Positions 17,102 through 24,945 of a stretch of DNA of 36,661 nucleotides are shown in pieces (position 1 is the first letter of the stretch; the number at the start of each line of letters is the position of its first letter). The notes beneath the pieces are model-generated. The model was not told the origin of the DNA, ran no database searches, and saw only the letters and a program-made list of their open reading frames with translations. The stretch lies in the NCBI GenBank assembly GCA_017451395.1, contig JAFSPR010000112.1, positions 1 to 36,661 on the forward strand, in the 5' to 3' direction. Origin of the DNA: Bacteroidales bacterium. GTDB lineage: Bacteria; Bacteroidota; Bacteroidia; Bacteroidales; UBA932. Both the position numbers and the translations under genes were made by a program.

Positions 17102-18383
17102 ACTTCCCCGCGTCCTTGTCATTTCATCGGTTAATCCCCTGAAAGGGACGGGGACCGTTGCGTACAACTTCTACCGCGCCCTTAAAAACGCCGGGATTGA
17201 GGCCGATTTCCTAACAAAGGACCCCGTCCCCGGTCATCCGGAGATACTCTACGTGCTGCCTGAGCCTCGCCGGAGGACCCTCAGGGAGCATTTCCAGGCC
17301 TTAAGGTCACATTACCTGGGGAGGTTTATCGGCCAGAAAGGAGAGCACAGTTTTGACTATGGAAGGGAGGAGAACCCTCCGGTGGACCCTCGGCTCATTA
17401 CAAGGAGGATTACAAAGCCCTACGATGTGGTTTTCATAGTGTTCTGGTACAGGCTCCTCTCCTACCGGAGCGTTGAAGCCATCTACGACAAACTCCACTG
17501 CCAGATCCACTTCCGCTGCCCCGACAACCATCCCGTGGCCGGCGGCTGCCACTTCATAGGAGACTGCCCAAGATATGCCGAGGGCTGCGGATTCTGCCCG
17601 GGCCTCAGGGACGGCAGCGCCCACGATTTCACCGCCTCCAATATCCTTGAAAGGAAGCGTATCCTTCAAAAAGTGAAGCCCATAGTGTACGGCAACACCC
17701 ATATGCAGAGGATTCACGCCCGCGGAGCCCTCCTGAAGCGCTATGACCGCCTGGAAACGGTTTACCCGCTGGTAGACAACGCCTTTTTCCATCCCATTCC
17801 AAAGGATGAGGCAAGAAGGCAACTTGGAATTGACCCCGGGAAGCGTTTTGTGCTGTTCTTTGGGGCCAATTCCCTGACTGAGGAAAGAAAGGGAATGAGT
17901 TATCTTATAAATGCCTTGAGAGTATTCAAGTCCGCTATAAAGGAAAAGGCCGATGAAGTGCTTCTCCTTGTTGCAGGGCATCACGCCGGGACGCTCCTTG
18001 AAAGCCTTCCGTTTGAGACCAGGAACCTTGGATACATCCCGTTCGGGAATCTTCCAGTGGTGTACAGCGCCGCCAGCGCTTTCCTGTGCCCGTCAACGGA
18101 CGACGCCGGTCCTTCAATGGTGAACCAGGCGCTCTCCTGCGGCACTCCAGTCGTTGCATTTGAAATTGGCACCGCCCTTGATATGGTCCTTGGCCACAAT
18201 ACCGGCTACTGCGCAAAACTGCGGGATTCCAAAGACTTTGCAAAGGGTATCCTGGGGCTTTTCAATGCATCCCCTGAAGAATATGCCGCAGTCTCAAGCG
18301 CCTGCAGGGACATTGCCCTGGAGCGCACCACGGAGAAATCATTTGTGAAGAATTTCCTCTCCGTTTACCGGAAATATCAGTAG
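17088..18383 (+). CDS. Glycosyltransferase family 4 (GT-B fold)
   Basis: It probably transfers a sugar onto a surface glycan intermediate at the inner face of the membrane. The 431 residues have an N-terminal GT-B domain opening (RVLVISSVNPLKGTGTVAYNFYRAL), then a Cys/His-rich block (CPDNHPVAGGCHFIGDCPRY...CGFCPG) of the kind seen in WcaC-like GT4 enzymes. The C-terminal GT4 domain has VLFFGANSLTEERKGMSYL, the donor-site CPSTDDAGPSMVNQALSCGTPVVAFE and NTGYCAKL. The frame extends upstream to 17040, but the ATG at 17088 starts just before the recognisable fold and overlaps the aminotransferase by 14 bp. It is the last gene of the four-gene operon and its end overlaps the convergent gene by 7 bp. 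Confidence 0.9.
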   Translation: MSQGKLPRVLVISSVNPLKGTGTVAYNFYRALKNAGIEADFLTKDPVPGHPEILYVLPEPRRRTLREHFQALRSHYLGRFIGQKGEHSFDYGREENPPVDPRLITRRITKPYDVVFIVFWYRLLSYRSVEAIYDKLHCQIHFRCPDNHPVAGGCHFIGDCPRYAEGCGFCPGLRDGSAHDFTASNILERKRILQKVKPIVYGNTHMQRIHARGALLKRYDRLETVYPLVDNAFFHPIPKDEARRQLGIDPGKRFVLFFGANSLTEERKGMSYLINALRVFKSAIKEKADEVLLLVAGHHAGTLLESLPFETRNLGYIPFGNLPVVYSAASAFLCPSTDDAGPSMVNQALSCGTPVVAFEIGTALDMVLGHNTGYCAKLRDSKDFAKGILGLFNASPEEYAAVSSACRDIALERTTEKSFVKNFLSVYRKYQ

Positions 18384-19063
18384 AGAATCTTATCCTTCCG
18401 GGGCCTGAAATGCCTTGGAGAAGTATAGCCGGGGATGGTTTGGTGCCAGGCCCTCATCTGCCGGAGCGCCTCATCCCTGTTGTAGCCGGTCCCGCCGGGA
18501 TGCACCACCCTTATGCGGTCATCCACCAGAACAAGCAGGTTCATAATCCGGGCAAAGTGGCTTAGAGCAAGGTCCACTCCCCATCCAAGCCTGTTAAGCG
18601 TTACGTCAATGGGGCACACTTTTTCCATAAGGTCTATGCGTATCATATGGAACCATCCCTCCTGGAAGGAAGTGCTGCGCATCCTCCCCGTGAAATGGCA
18701 CCTGCTCTGCGGAAGGGAACGCCCCTTCCAGGCCGTCGAGGGCTGATAAAGGCCCACGTTTTTGGCGCAGGAGACTTCCTTCATCGCCGCCACCAGTTTC
18801 TCCGTATTTGAGGCCGATATCTGGAGGTCGCTTGTCACTATCATCACCCATCCGTACCCGCCTTCCTTTCCACGGCGGAAGGCCTCGTTCATAAGGCCGG
18901 AATAATAGAGGTTGTCAAGAGGCACGGAAAGAGGATGGGTGCAGCGGGGAGAACTTCCGCTGTCAAGGATGAGGGTGTCAAAATGGGGCGACAGGCGGTT
19001 GGCCCAGGCCCCCGCCTCAGCGTTGTCGTTATAATTGAATATGCAGCAGAGTATCTTTCCCAT
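18377..19063 (-). CDS. Putative glycosyltransferase (GT2-like)
   Basis: A GT-A-fold transferase is likely. The 228 residues open with KILCCIFNYNDNAEAGAWANRL and FDTLILDSGSSPR, in the usual place of the GT2 nucleotide-binding strands. VMIVTSDLQIS gives an SDL in place of a clear DxD. The remainder (GWFHMIRIDLMEKV, NRLGWGVDLALSHFAR, VVHPGGTGYNRDEAL) fits acceptor-side segments of such enzymes. The frame extends to 19102, but the ATG at 19063 removes a non-homologous-looking lead and follows the upstream gene's stop by 7 bp. It is the last gene of the uvrA-glycosyltransferase string. Substrates are unknown. Confidence 0.6.
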   Translation of the reverse strand: MGKILCCIFNYNDNAEAGAWANRLSPHFDTLILDSGSSPRCTHPLSVPLDNLYYSGLMNEAFRRGKEGGYGWVMIVTSDLQISASNTEKLVAAMKEVSCAKNVGLYQPSTAWKGRSLPQSRCHFTGRMRSTSFQEGWFHMIRIDLMEKVCPIDVTLNRLGWGVDLALSHFARIMNLLVLVDDRIRVVHPGGTGYNRDEALRQMRAWHQTIPGYTSPRHFRPRKDKILY

Positions 19064-19070
19064 AATTCGC

Positions 19071-19823
19071 TTACTTATTGAGCCTGTACCACACCTTTCC
19101 AAGGAGATTGTCCCGGTACTTGCTCACGGGCTTATCAATGTTCCTCCCAAAAGTATTATGCCTTCCGACTATTGTAGCATAGCGCTTTTTGCCGCCTTTG
19201 TACTTCTCCCTCACATAGTCCAGGGAACTATGGAACCGGGCATTTATGCTGCCCCTTGAAAAGTGGGTGCACTCTATCTTAATGGTACGTGAGACGACGC
19301 CGTACTTCTCAAAGGCATTCACGCAGAAATCCTCCACGTACATATCGAAGAGAAGGTTCTGGTCAAACCGGAGCCCGTACCTTTTCACAAGCGAGGAATG
19401 TACAATGAGGCACTGGCAGTCAAAGCAGTCCACGCGGGCGCTTGTCTCAATTCCGTAAACGGTGCGGGGAGACTCCCCTTCCTTTGAGCAGTGCCTTACC
19501 TCCCCGTGCATAAAGATGAAGTCCCGGCGGCCTCCTTCCTCCACAAAAACGCCCACGGGCCCATACAGGCAGTTCTTGTCAAGGCCATCCAGGACGGAGG
19601 AGATGTCACACTCCAGCATCCAGTCCTCGTGACAGAAAACTATCCAGCCATCCTCCTCAACGGAGTCAAGGAAGCGGTTGTAACGGAAGGGAATCCCAAG
19701 ATTCTCCTCACGGTTGTCAAGGGTCACAATGGAAAGGGAACGGCAGAAGGGGTTATCAAGGACACACCTTGAGTACATCCCGTAATCCCTCACCACGGAC
19801 ACCATATAGATCTTCCCGATCAT
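19071..19823 (-). CDS. Putative glycosyltransferase (GT2-like)
   Basis: The 250 residues begin MIGKIYMVSVVRDYGMYSRCVLDNPFC and contain WIVFCHEDWMLECDISSVLDGL, resembling the (F/C)xHxD strand of GT2-related enzymes where the acidic residue binds the metal-nucleotide. FDMYVEDFCVNAFEKYG looks like the catalytic-base region, and the C-terminus is basic (REKYKGGKKRYATIVGRHN). It overlaps the preceding glycosyltransferase gene by 4 bp. No signal peptide or membrane helix is visible, so it probably works at the cytosolic face. Function beyond glycosyl transfer is not evident. Confidence 0.65.
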   Translation of the reverse strand: MIGKIYMVSVVRDYGMYSRCVLDNPFCRSLSIVTLDNREENLGIPFRYNRFLDSVEEDGWIVFCHEDWMLECDISSVLDGLDKNCLYGPVGVFVEEGGRRDFIFMHGEVRHCSKEGESPRTVYGIETSARVDCFDCQCLIVHSSLVKRYGLRFDQNLLFDMYVEDFCVNAFEKYGVVSRTIKIECTHFSRGSINARFHSSLDYVREKYKGGKKRYATIVGRHNTFGRNIDKPVSKYRDNLLGKVWYRLNK

Positions 19824-20659
19824 ACGATATCTTCAAAGCGTGGAGGAATGGCAACAATAATCCTGAGGCCGAACATCGCGGGCTTGTTCCAGGCATAGGG
19901 CGGACGCACCAGGGTTTGGCAGATACGGGCAAAACGGACCCAGGGCTCGAACTTTCGGGCCGGGAGTTCCGTCACAAGGCGGATGGCGCGGGAACGCTTT
20001 TTCATATGCCTGCCCCAGCCCTGTTTCAGGCGGTCCTTGTCATTGAAACGGTCCTCCAGCCTCTTCTGGTCAAAATAACCGAAATGGAAGAGGTAAAGGT
20101 CCTTTGCAATATGGAAGTTCTTTCCCTTGATGCGGTGGAATCCGCTGCCCCAGGTAAGGGGTTCGGCCATAATGGAGGGCTTGGTGTAACGCGTCCCTAT
20201 CTGGGCGTAATGCCTCTGCTGGAGGAACGGAATCTCATCCGTTATGTCTCCCTCAACGCCAATTTTCTGGCCGAAGTCAAGGCCGAGGGCCGATACTGAG
20301 CCCTTCACCTTAAGGCCGCTGAGGTACTCCACAAGCGTTTTCCCAAGTTTAGGGTCCACCACTATGAATTCATCGGCATCAACGCCGATCACAAGATCGT
20401 AGCCGCCGGAAAGGAGTTCCGCAGCCTTCCAGGAAAGGAACTGCAGGCGGCCTTTTTCCGCCTCAACAACCTTCTTTCCTATCTTTGGGACCTTGAAGGC
20501 GTTGGTTCCGCGGCAGAAGTCCCCTATTTCCTGGTCCACGCCGTCGTAGTAGATGTAAAGATGATCTTTTCCTCCAAGTTCGCGGGAATAGTACTGGACC
20601 CACTTGCGGAGGTAGAAGTCGTCGTTACGGACCATCGTTATGGCTGCAATCTTTTTCAT
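19820..20659 (-). CDS. Glycosyltransferase family 2 (Glyco_tranf_2_4-like)
   Basis: The 279 residues match the pattern of GT2 members annotated as Glyco_tranf_2_4: AAITMVRNDDFYLRKWVQYYSRELGGKDHLYIYYDG at the start and GGYDLVIGVDADEFIVVDP carrying the DxD-type metal site (DAD). Later come GSGFHRIKGKNFHIAKDLYLFHFGYFD and a basic C-terminus. The start overlaps the end of uvrA by 4 bp and the end overlaps the next glycosyltransferase by 4 bp. All three transferases therefore appear translationally coupled behind uvrA. Sugar donor and acceptor are unknown. Confidence 0.82.
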   Translation of the reverse strand: MKKIAAITMVRNDDFYLRKWVQYYSRELGGKDHLYIYYDGVDQEIGDFCRGTNAFKVPKIGKKVVEAEKGRLQFLSWKAAELLSGGYDLVIGVDADEFIVVDPKLGKTLVEYLSGLKVKGSVSALGLDFGQKIGVEGDITDEIPFLQQRHYAQIGTRYTKPSIMAEPLTWGSGFHRIKGKNFHIAKDLYLFHFGYFDQKRLEDRFNDKDRLKQGWGRHMKKRSRAIRLVTELPARKFEPWVRFARICQTLVRPPYAWNKPAMFGLRIIVAIPPRFEDIV

Positions 20660-23577
20660 AAGTATTTGGCAGTAAATGTTTTTCCTTGTTTCTTAAGGTC
20701 TTCGGGAGTACCCTCGAAAACCACTTCTCCTCCCCTGTCACCGGCGTCCGGTCCAAGGTCTATCACCCAGTCGGCCGCCCTTATGACGTCAAGGTTATGC
20801 TCCACAACAAGCACCGTGTGGCCCTTCTGGAGAAGGGCGTCGAAGGAGCGGAGGAGTTTCTGGACGTCGTGAAAATGAAGGCCGGTAGTGGGCTCGTCGA
20901 AGATGAAGAGTATCTTGTCACGGGAGCCTTCGCTTATGGAGAGGAAATACGCCAGTTTTATGCGCTGGCTCTCACCTCCTGAAAGCGTGCTGGAAGGCTG
21001 CCCAAGTTTTATGTATCCAAGGCCCACGTCCACAAGCGGCTGGAGTTTTGCGGCAATGGAAATGGCCTCGGGCTCCTTCTGGGCGCCGAAGAAGGCTATT
21101 GCCTCGTCAACGCTGAGGTCCAGGATGTCGCTCACGTTGAGGCCCTTGTAATTCACCTCCAGGATCTCCGGCTTGAAGCGCTTTCCGCCGCAGGACTCGC
21201 ACACCATAGTAACATCGGCCATAAACTGCATCCCTATCTTCACAAAGCCGTCTCCCTGGCATTCAGGGCACCGTCCGCCCTCCTGGTTGAATGAGAAATA
21301 TGAAGGCGTGAAGCCGTTTATGCGGGCGTACTGCTGCTGGGAAAGGAGTTTACGGATGTCGTCGTAGACCTTTAGGTAAGTGACGGCGTTTGAGCGGGAA
21401 CTCTTGCCGATGGGGTTCTGGTCCACGTACTCCACGCGGGTTATGCGGCTGAGGTCCCCTTCCAGGCCCTTGAACGTGCCGGGGACGTCCCCTGTCTCAT
21501 TGAGACGGCGGTGCATTGCGGGGTAAAGGATGTCTCCCACAAGGGAACTCTTTCCGCTGCCGGAAACGCCGCTCACCACCGTGAACACGTTGAGGGGAAT
21601 CCTCACGTCTATGTCCTTGAGATTATTCTGCATAGCCCCCTTTATGGTGATAGAGTACCTCCAGGGGTTCTTTTCCCTCTTGTACTGCTCCCTCAGGCCG
21701 AAAAGGTACTGCAGGGTGAGGGACTCTTTTGTCATTTCGAGCGGAGCCGAGAAATCTCCCGTCTTCCCGGCAAATACAACCTCGCCGCCATTGACGCCGG
21801 CGCGGGGGCCAAGGTCTATGAGGTAATCGGCCGCCTTTATTATTTCAGGGTCGTGCTCCACGACAACAACCGTGTTGCCGATGTCCCTGAGGCGCCGAAG
21901 GACCGCAATGAGCCTGTCGGTATCGCGGGGATGAAGGCCGATTGAAGGCTCGTCCAGGATGTACATCGACCCCACCAGGGAACTTCCGAGGGCCGTCACA
22001 AGGTTCACCCTCTGGCTTTCGCCGCCGGAGAGCGTATTCATTGTGCGGCTGAGGGTGAGATACCCGAGGCCCACGTCCTCAATGCACTGCAGGCGGTAGC
22101 GGATCTCCTCTATGGTCTTGCCGGCTATAGCCTGCTCCGTTTCCGTCAGGGTAACGGAACCGAACCACTTCAGGAGTTCCTCCACGGTCATTGAAAGCAG
22201 GTCGTGGATGGTCTTTCCCGCTATTTTCACGTACAGGGCCTCCTTGCGGAGCCTGCTGCCGCCGCAGGCGGTGCAGGTGGTGCGGCCGCTGTATCGGCTT
22301 AGCATATACTTGTACTGGATCTTGTAGCGGTTGCTCTCCACCCATTCAAAGAACTGGTCTATGCCGCAGTATGCGTCAGGGTCCTCGTAGTCTCCGCGAT
22401 ATGTCCAGATTATGCGCTTCTGCTCCTCCGTCAGTTTGCAGTATGGCTCAAATATGGAAATGCCAAGTCTTTCGGCATTCTTTATCAGTTGATCCTTGAA
22501 CCAACTCATCTTCTCTCCCCTCCAGCAGGCAATGGCGCCGTCATAGATGCTCTTGGTCTTGTCCGGCACCACAAGGTCCTCGCTTATGCCGATGATCTTC
22601 CCAAGGCCGCCGCACACGGGGCACGCCCCCAGCGGACTGTTGAAACTGAAAAGGTATTCGTCCGGTCGCCTGAACGTGATTCCGTCCAGTTCAAACCTGG
22701 CGCAGAACCGCACCAGGCCGGAGGAGACAGGGGTGTCAGAATCCCTGGCCACCCTCGGCCGGGTAAGAGGGAGGGGCCCGCTGGCGCAGCCAGTGGGAGG
22801 GGTCGGCGAAGCCGACGATTCGGACACCCCTGTCTCCTCCGGTCTCACCCACAGCGCCATATCTCCGTTGCCTTTGTCGAAGGCTGTCTGGACGGAGGCG
22901 TGAAGGCGGGCACGCAGGTCATCGTCAAGAGCACCGGTAGTTTTGACACGGTCTACAAGGAGCATCAGGCCGGCAGGGTATGCGCCATCCATACGGAGGA
23001 CATCCTCAATCTGGAGAATAGAGGAATCGACAGGATTGAAAAGGCGGCCGAAACCCTCTTCCTTGAGTGCGAGGAGGCATTCAACCTTGTCTGTGCGGGA
23101 GTCCCAGTCTATATCGGAGAGGATATACACGGCCCTATGGGTGCCGTCGGAGAGATAGTCCAGCACATCCTTAACGGAATGGGCCCTGACCTCATTGCCG
23201 CTGACCGGAGAATATGTGCGGCCGATTCGGGCGAAGAGGAGCCTCAGGAAATCGTAGATCTCCGTTGTGGTGGCAACGGTGGAGCGGGGGTTCTTGATGT
23301 TCACCTTCTGCTCTATGGCTATTGCCGGAGGGATGCCCTCGATTATGTCTACGTCCGGTTTTGACATTCGGCCAAGGAACTGGCGGGCGTAGGAGGAAAG
23401 GCTTTCGGCAAAGCGGCGCTGGCCCTCGGCGAAGAGGGTGTCAAAGGCAAGGGAACTCTTTCCGCTGCCGGAGACGCCGGTTATGACCACAAGTTTACCG
23501 CGGGGTATTTCCACGGTAATTCCCTTGAGATTGTTCTCACGGGCGTTCTTGATAATTATGCTGCTTTCCTTAGTCAA
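20656..23577 (-). CDS. uvrA: UvrABC excinuclease subunit A with two in-frame repeat insertions
   Basis: UvrA recognises DNA damage and loads UvrB in nucleotide excision repair. The 973 residues hold two ABC ATPase modules: Walker A TGVSGSGKSSLAFDT and SGVSGSGKSSLVGDI, signatures LSGGESQRVNLV and LSGGESQRIKLA, and zinc modules CPVCGGLG/CTACGG and CPECQGDG/CESCGG. It is some 30-40 residues longer than usual because residues about 246-287 are encoded by a 125-bp palindromic element. Residues about 606-616 come from a second short repeat. The start codon is TTG (23577): an in-frame TAA lies two codons upstream and the protein reads as a normal UvrA N-terminus. A -7 box ends only 6 nt before this start. 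Three glycosyltransferase genes follow with overlaps. Confidence 0.96.
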   Translation of the reverse strand: MTKESSIIIKNARENNLKGITVEIPRGKLVVITGVSGSGKSSLAFDTLFAEGQRRFAESLSSYARQFLGRMSKPDVDIIEGIPPAIAIEQKVNIKNPRSTVATTTEIYDFLRLLFARIGRTYSPVSGNEVRAHSVKDVLDYLSDGTHRAVYILSDIDWDSRTDKVECLLALKEEGFGRLFNPVDSSILQIEDVLRMDGAYPAGLMLLVDRVKTTGALDDDLRARLHASVQTAFDKGNGDMALWVRPEETGVSESSASPTPPTGCASGPLPLTRPRVARDSDTPVSSGLVRFCARFELDGITFRRPDEYLFSFNSPLGACPVCGGLGKIIGISEDLVVPDKTKSIYDGAIACWRGEKMSWFKDQLIKNAERLGISIFEPYCKLTEEQKRIIWTYRGDYEDPDAYCGIDQFFEWVESNRYKIQYKYMLSRYSGRTTCTACGGSRLRKEALYVKIAGKTIHDLLSMTVEELLKWFGSVTLTETEQAIAGKTIEEIRYRLQCIEDVGLGYLTLSRTMNTLSGGESQRVNLVTALGSSLVGSMYILDEPSIGLHPRDTDRLIAVLRRLRDIGNTVVVVEHDPEIIKAADYLIDLGPRAGVNGGEVVFAGKTGDFSAPLEMTKESLTLQYLFGLREQYKREKNPWRYSITIKGAMQNNLKDIDVRIPLNVFTVVSGVSGSGKSSLVGDILYPAMHRRLNETGDVPGTFKGLEGDLSRITRVEYVDQNPIGKSSRSNAVTYLKVYDDIRKLLSQQQYARINGFTPSYFSFNQEGGRCPECQGDGFVKIGMQFMADVTMVCESCGGKRFKPEILEVNYKGLNVSDILDLSVDEAIAFFGAQKEPEAISIAAKLQPLVDVGLGYIKLGQPSSTLSGGESQRIKLAYFLSISEGSRDKILFIFDEPTTGLHFHDVQKLLRSFDALLQKGHTVLVVEHNLDVIRAADWVIDLGPDAGDRGGEVVFEGTPEDLKKQGKTFTAKYL
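21731..21761. repeat. REP-like palindromic repeat inside uvrA
   Basis: An imperfect palindrome, GTCATTTCGAGCGGAGCC followed by GAGAAATCTC, encodes FSAPLEMTKES in the loop before the second UvrA ATPase module. From memory it resembles short dispersed repeats in Bacteroidota intergenic regions; I could not search for copies. No other copy was noticed in this window. Confidence 0.5.
22718..22842. repeat. 125-bp palindromic element inserted in frame in uvrA
   Basis: The outer arms, 22718-22743 and 22817-22842, are 26-nt inverted copies with one mismatch (outermost 20 nt CCGGAGGAGACAGGGGTGTC). Inside are further hairpins: GTCGGC/GCCGAC (22802-22816) and a CTGGC/GCCAG stem (about 22781-22792). The whole unit could fold into a branched cruciform or RNA. 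It is read through by uvrA as a Pro/Ser/Thr-rich segment (PEETGVSESSASPTPP...) that ordinary UvrA proteins lack. It has the hallmarks of a non-autonomous repeat tolerated as a protein insert. Confidence 0.8.
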
Positions 23578-23583
23578 AGTTTA

Positions 23584-23633
23584 CAAAGATACTAAATTAT
23601 TCTTTGTGTTTTGAGGTATTATTGTTAGTTTTG
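23584..23633. promoter_or_regulatory. Divergent promoters for uvrA (-) and the kinase/PqqD operon (+)
   Basis: The + promoter is near perfect: TTTG at 23603-23606, a 19-nt spacer and TAGTTTTG at 23626-23633, only 9 nt before the ATG at 23643. The - promoter has TATCTTTG at 23591-23584 but no clear -33 element, and ends 6 nt before the TTG start of uvrA. Both messages would have almost no 5' leader. Confidence 0.7.
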
Positions 23634-23642
23634 TGGATGATT

Positions 23643-24533
23643 ATGGATAACTCAAGGATATACAGAGTGGCGGATCTCCCCTTCAGGGTGAGCGGCGGCG
23701 GAGAAACTTTCCTCCCGGACAGCCTCATTAATATGAAACCCTTCGTCTCCGGCCTTAGACCGGAAGAGGAACCTCTTTTCTCCCTGGACCTTGTCCACGG
23801 TCCCCTGCCGGTTCCTTCAGGAAGCCTTCTTTACAGGACAGACGACGGCCCGCTTTTCCCGGAGATAAGCCTTTACAGGAATGCCGACGGCTCCATCGCT
23901 TCCCGCACCAGCCCCCTTCCGGGGCGTCCCGAGGCTATGGAACTCACTATGAGCCCGGATTTCGGGAAGGCCCGTCTCATACTTCCCGGAAAGGACGATG
24001 CCTTTGCGTTCAACAACGCCCTTATGCTTCTTTTCACCTTTGCATCGGCCAAAATGGGAGCGCTGGAAATGCACTCTTCCGTGGTGGTGAACGGCGGCAA
24101 GGGCTTCCTCTTCCTAGGGAAGAGCGGCACCGGAAAAAGCACCCACAGCGGCCTTTGGCTTAAACATATCCCCGGAACCTGGCTTCTCAACGACGACAAC
24201 CCCGTTCTTAGGCTTATGCCGGATGGGGAGGTCCGCGTATTCGGATCCCCCTGGAGCGGAAAAACGCCCTGCTACAAGGCTCTCAGCGCCCCTGCCGGCG
24301 CGGTTGTACGCCTCAGCCAGGCCCCATATAACAAGATCGAGCGTCTCACCGGAGTGAGGGCCTATGCGTCCCTGATGGCATCGGCCTCATCATTCAGGCC
24401 CTTCTCGGAACTGGCCGATCACTGGCACAACACCCTTGAGGCAATGACGGGCGCGGTTCCCTGCTACCACCTTGAGTGCCTGCCGGATGAAGAAGCCGCC
24501 CATCTTTGCTACAATACCGTGGTGAATGGATAA
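23643..24533 (+). CDS. HPr-kinase-like P-loop protein of a PqqD-type cassette
   Basis: A member of the HprK-like kinase group found beside PqqD proteins; relatives in some lasso-peptide clusters phosphorylate the peptide. The 296 residues have a variable beta-rich N-terminal half. The kinase core follows: MGALEMHSSVVVNGGKGFLFLGKSGTGKSTHSGLWL (Walker A GKSGTGKST, residues 159-167), then the acidic pair LLNDDNPVLRL and FGSPWSGKTPCY. It lacks the length and layout of true HPr kinase/phosphorylase, and no HPr gene is nearby. The frame runs upstream to 23604, but that lies on the -33 box; ATG 23643 (or 23637) fits the promoter. Its end overlaps the peptidase gene by 8 bp. Confidence 0.8.
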   Translation: MDNSRIYRVADLPFRVSGGGETFLPDSLINMKPFVSGLRPEEEPLFSLDLVHGPLPVPSGSLLYRTDDGPLFPEISLYRNADGSIASRTSPLPGRPEAMELTMSPDFGKARLILPGKDDAFAFNNALMLLFTFASAKMGALEMHSSVVVNGGKGFLFLGKSGTGKSTHSGLWLKHIPGTWLLNDDNPVLRLMPDGEVRVFGSPWSGKTPCYKALSAPAGAVVRLSQAPYNKIERLTGVRAYASLMASASSFRPFSELADHWHNTLEAMTGAVPCYHLECLPDEEAAHLCYNTVVNG

Positions 24534-24945
24534 GAAGATAGTTCCAAATACCCTTATCCTGGAGGAGGCAGGGGCGCTTCTCAATGAAGGCCGCACCGTA
24601 CGGTTCACCCCGCTTGGAAGCAGTATGCTCCCCTTTATCCGCGGCGGCCGTGACAGCGTGGTGCTTGAAAAGAAGGACACAGTTGAAGTTGGAGACATAG
24701 TGCTTGTGAGACTCCCGGGAAGGTATGTCCTTCACCGCGTGATAGCCCTTGACGGGGACAAAGTCACCCTTATGGGAGACGGAAATCTTGCGGGCACGGA
24801 GGAATGCACCCTGGCCGATGTTATGGGAACGGCAATTGAGATTGGCCGCGGGAAGCGCTCCGTAAAACCCGGCAAAGGACGCATTTGGAGGGCCCTGAAG
24901 CCTTTTAGAAGATATATTTTGGCTATTTATAGAAGGATAATATGA
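24526..24945 (+). CDS. S24/S26-type serine peptidase (signal-peptidase-like)
   Basis: A small (139 residues) LexA/signal-peptidase-fold protein. The catalytic serine motif is PLGSSMLPFIRGG (Ser33). Instead of the bacterial Ser-Lys dyad it has YVLHRVI (His70) and MGDGN (Asp85), the Ser-His-Asp arrangement of archaeal/ER-type signal peptidases. There is no N-terminal membrane anchor; only a short hydrophobic, basic C-terminus (RRYILAIYRRII) could touch the membrane. Between a kinase-like gene and a PqqD gene, it is a candidate leader peptidase for a modified peptide. This is inference: no substrate is encoded nearby. Confidence 0.75.
   Translation: MDKKIVPNTLILEEAGALLNEGRTVRFTPLGSSMLPFIRGGRDSVVLEKKDTVEVGDIVLVRLPGRYVLHRVIALDGDKVTLMGDGNLAGTEECTLADVMGTAIEIGRGKRSVKPGKGRIWRALKPFRRYILAIYRRII

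Noticed and set aside
22718..22842. CRISPR array or phage remnant in uvrA
   Set aside because: The structure is one palindromic unit without regularly spaced direct repeats or spacers.
23643..24533. True HPr kinase/phosphorylase
   Set aside because: Only the P-loop core is shared; no HPr gene or carbon-control genes are nearby, and the operon context is PqqD plus exporter.
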